Assembly: GCF_003851045.1 (NCBI RefSeq) | Contig: NZ_BFBX01000004.1 | Span: forward strand, 49,572 to 113,571 | DNA: 64,000 nucleotides | From: Paenibacillus sp. 598K | GTDB taxonomy: Bacteria > Bacillota > Bacilli > Paenibacillales > Paenibacillaceae | Direction of reading: 5' to 3' | Shown here: piece after piece, positions 8,968 through 17,594 of the stretch | Layout: the number at the start of each line of letters is the position of its first letter | How positions within the stretch are numbered: the stretch's first letter is position 1 | The notes under the pieces: generated by a model | Told to the model about the DNA's origin: nothing | Database searches by the model: none | The model's input: the letters and a program-made list of their open reading frames with translations, nothing else | Position numbers and translations under genes: made by a program

Positions 8968-10077
8968 TTGAAGATACTACTGCTCGCCGATAACCTCATC
9001 GCTGGCGGACTAGAGACGCATATCATTACGCAGATCAATGAGCTGCTCCGACGCGGCTACGAGATCCGGCTGGCGGCTGCTTCCATAACGCCCGAGCTGC
9101 GGGCACAGATCCGTGCGACGCAGGGAAGTTTCCATTTTGACCTATGGGACGAGAAGCTTGATCTTGACGCGGTGGTGCGTGCCTTCGACCCGGATATGAT
9201 CCATGCCCATCCGTTTGCGGCGATCATCAAGGGCGCAGAGCTTGTCAGCCGCATTCCGAAGCCCTACATCGTCACTGTACACGGTGCTTATGACTTTGGC
9301 CTCGATCGCTCGCCCACCGGTTATACCACGAGCGAGCAGGTTCGTAGGATCATCGCCGTCGATGAGCGGGTAAGCAAACAATTGCTGCGATCGGCGGCGC
9401 ATCCCGAGAAAGTTATCGTCATCCCCAATGGCATCGATATGGCTGCCTTTGCCTCAGCATCTGCGGAGAAGAACCGAGCCTGGCGGCTTCGTCACAGTTT
9501 GGCGCCATATACCTTCACGCTCGCCACAGTGTGTCGGTTGGCGGATGGCAAGCAGCAAGCTGTCGTGCAGGTGATTCGATGTGCCGGACGCCTCGCGCAG
9601 CGCCTGGGCGGGTTGAACCTGATCATCGTCGGCTCGGGCGATCATGCGGATGAAGTGGAGGAGCAGGTGAACGAGGCGATGCGAGTCCATCTGAACGACG
9701 GTCTGCGGATCCTGATCGCTGGTCATCGTCAGGATGTGTCCAGCTATATGAATGGAGCCGATCTGGTGATGGCTTGCGGACGCGCGGCGATGGAGGCGAT
9801 GGCTTGCGGCACCGCGGTCTACGGGATGCGCGACGGCTTTGCCGGTCCGATCTCGGAGCAGACACATGACTTGATCCTCGGGGCAGTAAGCGGGTTCGCT
9901 CAGCTCCAGGACGAAGCGCTGATCGACCAGTTGGAGCAGCTCGCACGTGATACGGCCGCTCGGGATGTCTTGGCGGCTGCAGGGCCTCAGATTATCGCCA
10001 GGGCCTATGATCTGAGGACGTGTACGGACCAACTGGAGCGCATCTATCGACAATATAGTGGAGGAGGGAATCCATGA
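8968..10077 (+). CDS. Family 4-type (GT-B) glycosyltransferase
   Basis: 369 aa GT-B fold glycosyltransferase. The N-terminal LLLADNLIAGGLETHI is the acceptor-side motif of GT4 enzymes. It is followed by MIHAHPFAAIIKG, VIPNGIDMAAF, LNLIIVGSGDH and the C-terminal donor-site AAMEAMACGTAVYG, where family members place the E-x7-E pair; here the final Glu is replaced by MRDG. No signal peptide, so it should act in the cytoplasm. The start is TTG 8968, 7 bases after a GGGGGGA Shine-Dalgarno. Its stop overlaps the next gene by ATGA. The sugar and acceptor are unknown. Confidence 0.87.
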   Translation: MKILLLADNLIAGGLETHIITQINELLRRGYEIRLAAASITPELRAQIRATQGSFHFDLWDEKLDLDAVVRAFDPDMIHAHPFAAIIKGAELVSRIPKPYIVTVHGAYDFGLDRSPTGYTTSEQVRRIIAVDERVSKQLLRSAAHPEKVIVIPNGIDMAAFASASAEKNRAWRLRHSLAPYTFTLATVCRLADGKQQAVVQVIRCAGRLAQRLGGLNLIIVGSGDHADEVEEQVNEAMRVHLNDGLRILIAGHRQDVSSYMNGADLVMACGRAAMEAMACGTAVYGMRDGFAGPISEQTHDLILGAVSGFAQLQDEALIDQLEQLARDTAARDVLAAAGPQIIARAYDLRTCTDQLERIYRQYSGGGNP

Positions 10078-11186
10078 GCTCTGTCAATCTGGAATTTAAG
10101 GATATCCAGCCGATGTTCCTGCCATTGCAGCCAGCGCTGCCATCGGTGCCTGGGGAGGGACCGCCGGTCATCATCTATCCGCCGACGATTGACTGGAACT
10201 GGATGAAGCAGCGTCCGCAGCAGTTGATGGAGCAATTCGCTCGCCACGGGCACGAGGTCTATTATTGCAACAAGACGCAGCTGCCCGGTAGCGAAATTGT
10301 GGCCTTGCAGGATAATCTCAATCTGGTTCAGGACAACATCGCTTTTATCCGCACCAAGATTCCCGAGCTCAAACAGCAGGGTAGACGAATCATGATCTGG
10401 GTATCTTGGTCCAAACTGTACGCCTATGTCGATCAATACCAGCCCGACCTGGTCGTTTATGATTATGTGGATGATATTCCGGAATGGGCGCCTTATCTGG
10501 ATTTGATGGTCAAGCGTGCGGACATGGTGGTGACAAGCGCCAGAGCGTTACAGCGTCAGATCGCGCGCAGCTATCCGGATACGCCGTCGTTGCTTGTCCC
10601 CAATGGCTGCGATCTCGACCATTTCCGGCGGCATCGTCGTGCTGCGCCGCCCAAGCCTGCGGAGCTGCAAGGCTTGCGTGGACCGATCGCCGGTTTTGTC
10701 GGCGCCTGGGCCCATTGGGTGGACCAGTCGCTCATCCACCAGTTGGCGCGCCACTATCCTGCCATCAATTTTGTTATCGTGGGCGTCGAATATGCGGCCC
10801 AGGTGGATCGGTCGATTGGCAATCTTCACTATGTCGGCTACCGAACCTATGAAGAGCTGCCGGACTATTTGTATTTCTTTGATGCTTGTCTGATCCCTTT
10901 CAAGATCAACGAGATTACGATCGCTGCCAACCCGGTCAAGATGTACGAATATTTGGCGAGCGGCAAAAAGGTGCTCTCGACCGATCTGCCTGAGGTGCGT
11001 CAAGTGCCCCATGTCTGGATCGGCAGAGGACTGCAGGATTGGAAACGACTGCTGCCGCAGGTACTCTCGGACGCGACAAAGTTTGACGTTGAAGCCAATG
11101 ATCGCTGGCTTCGGCAGCAGAGCTGGGCGATGCGATATCGTCTTATTATCGAAGCGTTACGATCGCGATTGCATGTCCCAGTATAA
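10074..11186 (+). CDS. GT-B glycosyltransferase, paralog of 13371-14420
   Basis: 370 aa cytosolic GT-B glycosyltransferase. A Pro-rich N-terminal 40 residues precede IIYPPTIDWNWMKQRPQQL, then FVGAWAHWVD and a donor-site AANPVKMYEYLASGKKVLST. All three motifs recur in the protein at 13371-14420, so the two are paralogs, probably adding sugars at different positions of one glycan. It begins in a 4-base ATGA overlap with the upstream glycosyltransferase, which implies coupled translation. Acceptor unknown; the collagen-like protein 107 bases downstream is the obvious candidate. Confidence 0.87.
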   Translation: MSSVNLEFKDIQPMFLPLQPALPSVPGEGPPVIIYPPTIDWNWMKQRPQQLMEQFARHGHEVYYCNKTQLPGSEIVALQDNLNLVQDNIAFIRTKIPELKQQGRRIMIWVSWSKLYAYVDQYQPDLVVYDYVDDIPEWAPYLDLMVKRADMVVTSARALQRQIARSYPDTPSLLVPNGCDLDHFRRHRRAAPPKPAELQGLRGPIAGFVGAWAHWVDQSLIHQLARHYPAINFVIVGVEYAAQVDRSIGNLHYVGYRTYEELPDYLYFFDACLIPFKINEITIAANPVKMYEYLASGKKVLSTDLPEVRQVPHVWIGRGLQDWKRLLPQVLSDATKFDVEANDRWLRQQSWAMRYRLIIEALRSRLHVPV

Positions 11187-11292
11187 CGATGCTGTAACTA
11201 GCGAGATATTTGAGCGTTTGTCCCCGTTGCCGCAAGGCAGCGTAGACATACAATATGACTATCACTAGAAGGGAAGAGGTGTGTATAATCTT

Positions 11293-11886
11293 ATGGCATA
11301 TGCGAGAACATTACTCTGCAAGCCGGCCAAGAAAACCTGTACACGCAAAAAGAAGGTTGTCGTCAAAATCGTCAAAAAGGGCTGTTCCTCTCACAGCAAG
11401 CCGAAACGGAAGAGTCATGGCCATGGACTGAAACATAAAACGTCGGTTGTGTGCAAAAAGAAAAAACATCATCTTCATAAACCGTGCAAAGGCGTCCGCG
11501 GACACATAGGTCACCGAGGTCCGGTCGGTCCTCAAGGGCCAGTCGGACCCCAAGGTCCTATCGGGCCACAGGGCATCCAGGGATTGCCCGGTCCAGCCGG
11601 TCCGCAAGGCATCCAGGGCTTGCAAGGACTGCAAGGTCCGCAAGGTCTTCAAGGTCCACAAGGCTTGCCTGGCGACGCAACTGATCCCCAGGTCATCGCA
11701 TTTCTGGAGTCGCTGGTTGGTCAAGAGGTCAACATTTCGGTCGAGGCAGGCGCTATTACTGGTGTCCTGACACTGGTGGGCACTGATTTCGTCCTGATCG
11801 TCGAAGCATCCGGAGATGAAGTGCTTGTTCCGATTCGCTCGATTCTCACCATATCCCCAGTGCAACAGGAGGCTGGTATCGTATGA
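11293..11886 (+). CDS. Collagen-like (Gly-X-Y) protein, probable spore-surface protein
   Basis: 197 aa in three parts. Residues 1 to about 70 are Lys/His/Cys-rich ([23 protein letters not shown]). About 17 Gly-X-Y triplets follow, rich in GPQ, GLQ and GIQ and ending GLPGD. The C-terminal 65 residues form a small beta domain ([17 protein letters not shown]) that resembles the short DUF2642-like/Sm-like domains of Bacillus spore proteins. No signal peptide, as expected for mother-cell-assembled outer spore proteins. ATG 11293 is preferred over GTG 11281 because AGAGGTG is at 9-10 bases. The Q-rich triplets lack the Thr seen in BclA-type glycosylated collagens, so what is glycosylated is uncertain. 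Confidence 0.82.
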   Translation: MAYARTLLCKPAKKTCTRKKKVVVKIVKKGCSSHSKPKRKSHGHGLKHKTSVVCKKKKHHLHKPCKGVRGHIGHRGPVGPQGPVGPQGPIGPQGIQGLPGPAGPQGIQGLQGLQGPQGLQGPQGLPGDATDPQVIAFLESLVGQEVNISVEAGAITGVLTLVGTDFVLIVEASGDEVLVPIRSILTISPVQQEAGIV

Positions 11887-12086
11887 ATCTTTATGAATTT
11901 TTGGAGTCGCGCATCGGCAGCCAAATAGAGGCTTTCCTGCCCAATCAATTCGTCGAAGGTATCCTCGTCGCTGCGGGTCCGGGCTTCTGCACGATTGATG
12001 CGGAGAACCCTTCCTACATCGAGCCGATAGAGCGCTTGACGCTCCTACTCGATAACGCCACGTACTTCCGCTTGCCTGCAGCCTAG
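11883..12086 (+). CDS. Small beta-barrel-like companion protein
   Basis: 67 aa, starts in an ATGA overlap with the collagen-like gene. Its [21 protein letters not shown] stretch resembles the C-terminal domain of that protein ([12 protein letters not shown]), so the two probably arose from one domain and may form mixed oligomers on the spore. The last 42 bases overlap, tail to tail, the end of the minus-strand glycosyltransferase. Function unknown; structural role inferred from position only. Confidence 0.68.
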   Translation: MNLYEFLESRIGSQIEAFLPNQFVEGILVAAGPGFCTIDAENPSYIEPIERLTLLLDNATYFRLPAA

Positions 12087-13307
12087 CCTCTCTCGCTCAG
12101 CCAGCCAGTCTGCCCAAGCGACGAACTGCTCCCGATGGCGAGCGCTGATGCCGGTGCGTCGCCAGCGCCGATGGTAACAGCATTCGCCGCAATCGAGCAG
12201 ACGATAGCGACGACCGAGCAAGAGCAGCATCCGGAAGTCCTCGTAGAGCCGGCCGCCATGCGGATCGTCGACAGGCCAGCCGCCAACCTCCCGCACCAAT
12301 GCGGTACGGTACAGTCGAGGCGCAACCGGGTAGCCGGTCCCGAGAAGTTGGCGACGATGCGGAGCGTGCGACCGTCTGCCGGCGTAGCGCAGCCCGCCGC
12401 TCCGCGTCTCGCGCCATTCCTCATATGCGCCATAGATCAGGGCCGTCTCTTCGGAGGCGGCTTTGGCATGTCGGAGCAAGCTCGTCAACGCCCCTGGGTC
12501 GAGCCAATCGTCAGCATCGAGTTCGAGCACCCACGGCGCTGCGACGACAGAGAGCGCAGTGTTGAGAGCGGCACTCTTGCCACGGTTGGACTCATGTCGG
12601 ATGATCTGGATGCGCGGGTCATCCCGGTAGCCCTCGAGCAGGCGGGTCGTCTCATCCTCGGAGCCGTCATCGACGAGGATGAGCTGCCAGTCTGTGACGT
12701 CTTGGACGACTACGCTGCGGAGCGCCAACGGCAGATAAGGGGCGTCGTTGTAGGCGCAGAGGACAATGCTGATGCGAGGCGGGGCCGATGATCGGGCTGG
12801 CAGCGGCGCGGCTGACAGCATGGCGCCGATCCGGGCCAATGCTCGCGATTCGGAGCCGCCTGCCGGTCTGCCGATACTGAACAGCTGTCCGGCGCTGCGG
12901 ATGTCCCAGGTCAGCTTGCCGCCCAATCTGCCATAGAGCTCCGTCAAGATGAGTGAACGCCAGGGTAGAGCTGACGGGGGGGTCAATCCGGCTTGGCGGA
13001 TGGCGCTCACCCGCCAGACGACCGGGATTGGCTCGCTGTCGGCGGCGGTCCGCAGCGCTAGTCCGGGCGAGACAGGGGAGGTGTGCGATAGCCAGGCCTC
13101 GATGAATGCCGCAAAGCCCTCGCCAATCCGGTCTGTCCCGCGTAAGATGACACAAAAGGGATCCTGCAGCTCTGCGAGTTGCGATGCGAGGAAGCCGCCC
13201 GGCTCGTCATCGGCCGCGAGGACCATCCAGCCTTTTGCGTTGCTCAGCCGTTGCTCGATGGCCTGTCGAGACGCCAGCCGCTGCGCATCCAGCAGCAATA
13301 CCCGCAT
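12045..13307 (-). CDS. Family 2 (GT-A) glycosyltransferase
   Basis: 420 aa. Residues 1 to about 180 are an unrecognised N-terminal region; a GT-A domain follows with ISIVLCAYNDAPYLPLALRS, LILVDDGSEDET and the metal-binding VLELDADDWLDPG. A later LYEDFRMLLLLG matches the acceptor-side ED motif of GT2 enzymes. ATG 13307 has AGGAG eight bases upstream. It runs opposite to its neighbours, is divergent from 13371 (63-base gap) and convergent with the small gene at 11883. The N-terminal extension and reversed orientation suggest it joined the cluster separately. Confidence 0.87.
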   Translation of the reverse strand: MRVLLLDAQRLASRQAIEQRLSNAKGWMVLAADDEPGGFLASQLAELQDPFCVILRGTDRIGEGFAAFIEAWLSHTSPVSPGLALRTAADSEPIPVVWRVSAIRQAGLTPPSALPWRSLILTELYGRLGGKLTWDIRSAGQLFSIGRPAGGSESRALARIGAMLSAAPLPARSSAPPRISIVLCAYNDAPYLPLALRSVVVQDVTDWQLILVDDGSEDETTRLLEGYRDDPRIQIIRHESNRGKSAALNTALSVVAAPWVLELDADDWLDPGALTSLLRHAKAASEETALIYGAYEEWRETRSGGLRYAGRRSHAPHRRQLLGTGYPVAPRLYRTALVREVGGWPVDDPHGGRLYEDFRMLLLLGRRYRLLDCGECCYHRRWRRTGISARHREQFVAWADWLAERERLGCRQAEVRGVIE

Positions 13308-13370
13308 AGTCAGCTCTCCTGCTCTTTGAGTAGTTGTTATAGGTATATGTGGAAAGGGAGGAATCCGTGT

Positions 13371-14420
13371 ATGCGAACGATTATTTTTCCGCCGTTGCTC
13401 GATTGGGACTGGATGACCCAGCGTCCGCAGCAGCTGATGAAGCAGTTCGCCCGTCACGGCTGCCGCGTCTACTATTGCAATCGCACGGTGCAGAAGGGGG
13501 CAAAGGTCATGGCATGGCCCGGGGAGCCGGACTTGTACATCGTCAAGGACCACGAGCGGTGGCTGCGCCAGGACTACGCTCGAGTGCGCACCGAGGCTGA
13601 CGAGTTGATCCTTTGGTGCGGCTGGCCGGGGATGGTCTCTCAACTGCATCGTTATGAGGCGGACCGAATCGTCTACGATTGCGCCGATGACTTCCCGCAG
13701 TGGTATCCGCAGGAGGAGGCCATGGCGAACGCGGCAGACGGCATCGTGTGTTCCTCGGCAAGACTAGATCGCCGCCTGGGGTCCCGCTACCCCGGCAAGC
13801 CCCGGCTGCTGCTGCGCAACGGCTATGACGAGGATATGGGACTCCATCTGTCCGCTGGCCGGGCACATCCTCCGGCTAGACCGAGGGACTTGCCGCGGGC
13901 AGGACGGCCGCTCGTCGGGTATATCGGAGCGTGGGCGCCTTGGGTCGATGCGGGTCTGCTGGCGAGCATCGCGGGCAGACGAGGCGTCGGTGCAGAGCTC
14001 GTCATCATCGGCGCGACGCTGGGCCGCCGCTGCGAGCTGTCAGGCATGGCGGGGGTCCATTATCTCGGCCTGCGCCAGCACGGGCAGTTGTCAGCGTATC
14101 TGGCGCATCTCGACGTCTGTCTGGTGCCCTTCCTGCCACAGCCGGCGACGCTCGCGGCCAATCCGGTCAAGGTGTATGAATATCTGGCTGCCGGGAAACC
14201 AGTCGTCTCTACCGATCTTCCCGAGTGCCGGGAGATGGGGGAGATGGTCGAGATCGGTGCCGATCGCAGCGCAGTGCTCGCGCAGATCCGGTATCGGCTG
14301 GAAGCGCCAGGCGATGCGTCCGCGAGACGGCGTTATGCGCTGGGCAACAGCTGGCGGCTGCGGGCTCGCGCATGTCTGCAATGGCTAGAGCAGCTAGGGA
14401 GCGGCGAGCGGACAGTCTAA
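13371..14420 (+). CDS. GT-B glycosyltransferase, paralog of 10074-11186
   Basis: 349 aa. Shares the N-terminal IFPPLLDWDWMTQRPQQL, the middle GYIGAWAPWVDAG and the donor-site AANPVKVYEYLAAGKPVVST with the 370 aa protein encoded upstream, but lacks its Pro-rich N-terminal tail. Expected to be a cytosolic glycosyltransferase using an NDP-sugar. ATG 13371 lies 9 bases after AAAGGGAGG. It is divergent from the GT2 gene and is followed by an unterminated stretch before the CNNM gene promoter. Confidence 0.87.
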   Translation: MRTIIFPPLLDWDWMTQRPQQLMKQFARHGCRVYYCNRTVQKGAKVMAWPGEPDLYIVKDHERWLRQDYARVRTEADELILWCGWPGMVSQLHRYEADRIVYDCADDFPQWYPQEEAMANAADGIVCSSARLDRRLGSRYPGKPRLLLRNGYDEDMGLHLSAGRAHPPARPRDLPRAGRPLVGYIGAWAPWVDAGLLASIAGRRGVGAELVIIGATLGRRCELSGMAGVHYLGLRQHGQLSAYLAHLDVCLVPFLPQPATLAANPVKVYEYLAAGKPVVSTDLPECREMGEMVEIGADRSAVLAQIRYRLEAPGDASARRRYALGNSWRLRARACLQWLEQLGSGERTV

Positions 14421-14482
14421 CTAACTAACTGAGGACCTTGCATACATTTGACACGTATAGATATTGCCCAATATGCGAAAAG

Positions 14483-14512
14483 TTGTCACTATAGACCAAA
14501 AGCATATATAAT
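14483..14512 (+). promoter_or_regulatory. Sigma-A-like promoter for CNNM/CorC gene
   Basis: TTGTCA, 18-base spacer, TATAAT. A second -35-like TTGACA at 14448 lacks a good -10. The 14421-14668 gap otherwise holds only the structured leader described at 14638. Confidence 0.65.
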
Positions 14513-14637
14513 GTACTCATCCTGATCAGAAATCGGAGGTGTGCCCATTGGGAAGTTGCACCGGAGGTTAGCTTTAGCATCGACGTCGCATCGGATGAGA
14601 TGGAATCCAACTTAAGCGCAGACATTTTAAAATTTGC

Positions 14638-14671
14638 GGAGGTGAAACCCTCGCGTTGAGGGAACTAATTG
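14638..14671 (+). promoter_or_regulatory. Ribosome-binding site with hairpin spacer before a TTG start
   Basis: GGAGGTG (14638-14644) is 24 bases from the TTG start at 14669, too far on its own. The spacer contains a perfect CCCTC-GCGTT-GAGGG hairpin (14648-14662) which, folded, shortens the effective distance to about 9 bases. A TAA codon directly before the TTG excludes an earlier in-frame start. Confidence 0.55.
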
Positions 14672-16006
14672 GACATATACATTAATCTGGTTTTAGTAGC
14701 AATCTTGATTGGCTTGACCGCTTTTTTTGTCGGCTCCGAATTTGCAGTTGTCAAAGTGAGAATGAGTCGCATCGATCAACTTGTAGCGGAAGGAAACAAA
14801 AAGGCCATCGCTGCCAAACGGATTGTCACTAATCTGGACTACTATCTATCTGCCTGTCAGCTCGGGATTACGGTTACCGCTCTGGGATTGGGTCTGCTCG
14901 GTGAACCGACGGTAGAGCGCATGCTCCACCCGCTGTTCGACGAATGGGGCGTTCCGGACGCGGTAAGCACATTTATCTCTTACGCCCTAGCATTGTCGAT
15001 CATGACCTTCCTGCATGTGGTGATCGGGGAGCTCGCGCCCAAGACGCTGGCGATCCAGTTCGCCGAACGGATGACGCTGATGATGTCGCGCCCACTAGTC
15101 GCCTTCGGCAGGGTCCTGTTCCCGCTGATCTGGCTGCTTAACGGCTCGGCGCAGGTGCTGCTGCGGATGGTTGGCGTGAAGCCGGCCGGACATGAGCAAG
15201 CCCATTCGGAAGAGGAACTGAAGATCATTATGACGCAAAGCTATCAGAGCGGAGAGATCAATCAGACCGAGCTTGCCTATATGCAAAATATTTTTGCATT
15301 TGACGAGCGGGTAGCTAAAGATGTTATGGTGCCGCGGACGCAAATTATCGTCGTCGATGCCGAGATGTCTCCGGAGCAGTTTTTGCAGCTGACGGACGAA
15401 CACCGGTATACGCGCTATCCGGTTACTGAAGACCTGGATAAAGACAATATCATCGGCTTCCTGAATGCCAAGGAGCTGGTGACGCATATCGCCATGAACC
15501 GATTGCAAAGCCTGAAGGAACATATTCATGACATTTACGTCATCCATGAAACAACGCCGTTGCACGACGCCCTCGTGAAGATGCAAAAAAACGGGGTTCA
15601 TATGGCTTTGGTTATCGATGAATACGGCGGCACGGCAGGCATTATTACGATGGAGGACATTCTGGAGGAGATCGTCGGGGAGATCCGGGATGAGTTCGAC
15701 GAGGATGAAGTCGAGGATATCGCCGAACAAGCGCCTGACGAATACCTCATTAATGGCCGCGTTTTGCTCAGCGTGCTGGAAGAACGCTTCGGCCTCTCGT
15801 TCGAGAACAGCGAGAATGTGGACACTATTGGAGGATGGCTGCAGATACGCGCCAATTTAATCGATGGCATGTCAGAGCCGGTTGATCATGGAGATCATCG
15901 TTGGTACATAAATGAATCTGACAATCATCAAATCTTGAGTGTAACGCTCAAGCTGGGTATCAACAACCCGGATAAAGCTTCCGATTCGGAAGCATCAGAC
16001 AACTAA
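14669..16006 (+). CDS. CNNM/CorC-HlyC family membrane protein with CBS pair
   Basis: 445 aa. An N-terminal DUF21/CNNM domain of about 190 residues has several hydrophobic helices and the conserved LGLGLLGEP and GELAPKTLAI segments. A cytoplasmic CBS pair follows (VMVPRTQIIVVDAEM at about 220; DIYVIHETTPLHDALVKM at about 290), then a C-terminal CorC/HlyC domain (YLINGRVLLSVLEERFGL). The family is implicated in magnesium or cobalt homeostasis. The old name hemolysin is misleading. TTG start as explained at 14638. It ends just before a perfect terminator, so it is monocistronic. Confidence 0.9.
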   Translation: MDIYINLVLVAILIGLTAFFVGSEFAVVKVRMSRIDQLVAEGNKKAIAAKRIVTNLDYYLSACQLGITVTALGLGLLGEPTVERMLHPLFDEWGVPDAVSTFISYALALSIMTFLHVVIGELAPKTLAIQFAERMTLMMSRPLVAFGRVLFPLIWLLNGSAQVLLRMVGVKPAGHEQAHSEEELKIIMTQSYQSGEINQTELAYMQNIFAFDERVAKDVMVPRTQIIVVDAEMSPEQFLQLTDEHRYTRYPVTEDLDKDNIIGFLNAKELVTHIAMNRLQSLKEHIHDIYVIHETTPLHDALVKMQKNGVHMALVIDEYGGTAGIITMEDILEEIVGEIRDEFDEDEVEDIAEQAPDEYLINGRVLLSVLEERFGLSFENSENVDTIGGWLQIRANLIDGMSEPVDHGDHRWYINESDNHQILSVTLKLGINNPDKASDSEASDN

Positions 16007-16019
16007 CAGTCGCTTTATG

Positions 16020-16045
16020 CCGTACGGCTTGCCGTACGGTTTTTT
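16020..16045 (+). terminator. Intrinsic terminator after CNNM gene
   Basis: CCGTACGG-CTTG-CCGTACGG followed by six T. The stem arms are themselves palindromic. Confidence 0.9.
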
Positions 16046-16136
16046 CTATTGCGCGGACAACGCTGGCTTTCTTTTCATTAATGCTTTTTTTTCGGGCATG
16101 CTATTAGGAAACGAGCTAGAGCCCGGGGTGAATACG

Positions 16137-17594
16137 ATGACAGTACAAGACCATCCACACGATCTGGTAAGACCGACGACATTTATCGAGGATATGAAGG
16201 GGTTGCTCGGAGACAGTCCCGATATCGTCTACCGTTCTGCCCGGCTCGGCGGCATCGACAGTTGGTTTATCTATGTTGAAGGACTAGCAGACCCTCGGCC
16301 GCTGCTCGAAGCGATCCATTATGACCCTATACTTGCCGAGGGCTGCATACTTGATGCGGAAGGCGTATACGCCCGCCTGAAGCAGCCTACCCTTACCAGC
16401 GGCTATCTGTCCGAGGGGCAAGAGCTTCGGCAGATCGTGCATCTGCTGCTCTCGGGATTCACGATCATCTTTATTGAAGGCCTGAATCGTACACTTTGTA
16501 TCGAAACCGGCGATCTGAATAAGCGAAGCGTCCAGGAGCCGACATCCGAGGCTGTCGTACGCGGCCCGCGCGAGGGCTTTACAGAATCGCTGTCAGACAA
16601 TCTGGCTCTCGTGCGGAGACGTATAAAGAACCCTTCTTTGCGAATAGACGCCTTTACGCTAGGCACAGCCACCAGGACCGATACGGCGATTATGTACCTG
16701 GAAGATAAAGTCGACCACGAGGTTTTGGCCGAGCTTCGCCGCAGGCTGCAAAAAATGAAGCTCGAAAAGGTGTTGGAGAGCAATTACATTGAAGAGATGA
16801 TTCAGGATCATCAGTACAGTCCATTTCCGACGGTGTGCAATTCGGAGCGGCCAGATACGATTGCGGCCAATTTACTTGAGGGCCGGATTGCGATTTTTGT
16901 GGACGGGACGCCATTTGTACTCATTGTGCCGGCGTTGTTCATGCAGTTTTTCCAGTCTGCCGAGGATTACAATCAACGCGGCGATTTTGGCAGTCTGGTT
17001 CGGCTGCTGCGCTACTTTTGTTTTGCTATCTCCTTGCTCACGCCTTCGTTTTATATTGCCATAACGACGTTCCACCAGGAAATGATACCGGCGAATTTGT
17101 TGATGTCCTTGATCGGACAACGGGAGGGTGTGCCCTTTCCCGCATTTGTCGAGGCTTTGGTCATGGAGGTGACCTTCGAGATTCTCCGCGAGGCCGGCAT
17201 ACGTCTGCCCAAGTCGATCGGCCAATCCGTATCCATCGTCGGTACGATCGTTATCGGTCAAGCAGCGGTAGAAGCGGGGTTCGTCTCGGCAGCAATGGTC
17301 ATCGTCGTCGCGTTGACTGCGATTGCCAATTTTGCGCTTCCAGCCTTTAATATGGCGATCTCGATCCGACTGCTTCGGTTCGGGATGATGGCGATTGCGG
17401 CAACCTTCGGCTTGTACGGGATGATCATCGCGCTCATCATGCTCGCGCTTCATCTGTGTCAGCTGGAGTCGCTAGGCGTGCCGTACATGACCTCGCTTGC
17501 GCCTTTTCGCCTGAGGTTTCAGAAGGATACGCTCGTCCGACTGACACAACCGATGGTCAAGCGACTGCAGCAGAAGGGAGGGGGAGAGCAATGA
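16137..17594 (+). CDS. Spore germinant receptor subunit A (GerAA family)
   Basis: 485 aa, normal for GerAA-type proteins. The soluble N-terminal domain (about 1-270) includes FIEDMKGLLGDSPDIVYR and the motif RRRIKNPSLRIDAFTLGTAT, then a membrane domain with at least five helices and the family segment FPAFVEALVMEVTFEILREAGIRLPKSIGQ (read in parts). It is a component of an inner-spore-membrane nutrient receptor. ATG 16137 is chosen; an in-frame extension to 16017 would read through the preceding terminator. It overlaps the C subunit gene by ATGA. It is probably made in the forespore, but I found no convincing sigma-G promoter. Confidence 0.92.
   Translation: MTVQDHPHDLVRPTTFIEDMKGLLGDSPDIVYRSARLGGIDSWFIYVEGLADPRPLLEAIHYDPILAEGCILDAEGVYARLKQPTLTSGYLSEGQELRQIVHLLLSGFTIIFIEGLNRTLCIETGDLNKRSVQEPTSEAVVRGPREGFTESLSDNLALVRRRIKNPSLRIDAFTLGTATRTDTAIMYLEDKVDHEVLAELRRRLQKMKLEKVLESNYIEEMIQDHQYSPFPTVCNSERPDTIAANLLEGRIAIFVDGTPFVLIVPALFMQFFQSAEDYNQRGDFGSLVRLLRYFCFAISLLTPSFYIAITTFHQEMIPANLLMSLIGQREGVPFPAFVEALVMEVTFEILREAGIRLPKSIGQSVSIVGTIVIGQAAVEAGFVSAAMVIVVALTAIANFALPAFNMAISIRLLRFGMMAIAATFGLYGMIIALIMLALHLCQLESLGVPYMTSLAPFRLRFQKDTLVRLTQPMVKRLQQKGGGEQ

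Noticed and set aside
11247-11255. CATACAATA as a sigma-K -10 box for the collagen gene
   Set aside because: It matches the sigma-K -10 pattern, but I found no acceptable -35 at the right distance, so I do not call a promoter.
11510-11680. Short tandem repeats resembling a repeat array
   Set aside because: They are the coding repeats of Gly-X-Y triplets, not CRISPR spacers and repeats.
16017-16136. N-terminal extension of the GerA-type protein
   Set aside because: It would translate through the CNNM gene's terminator; ATG 16137 gives the normal family length.
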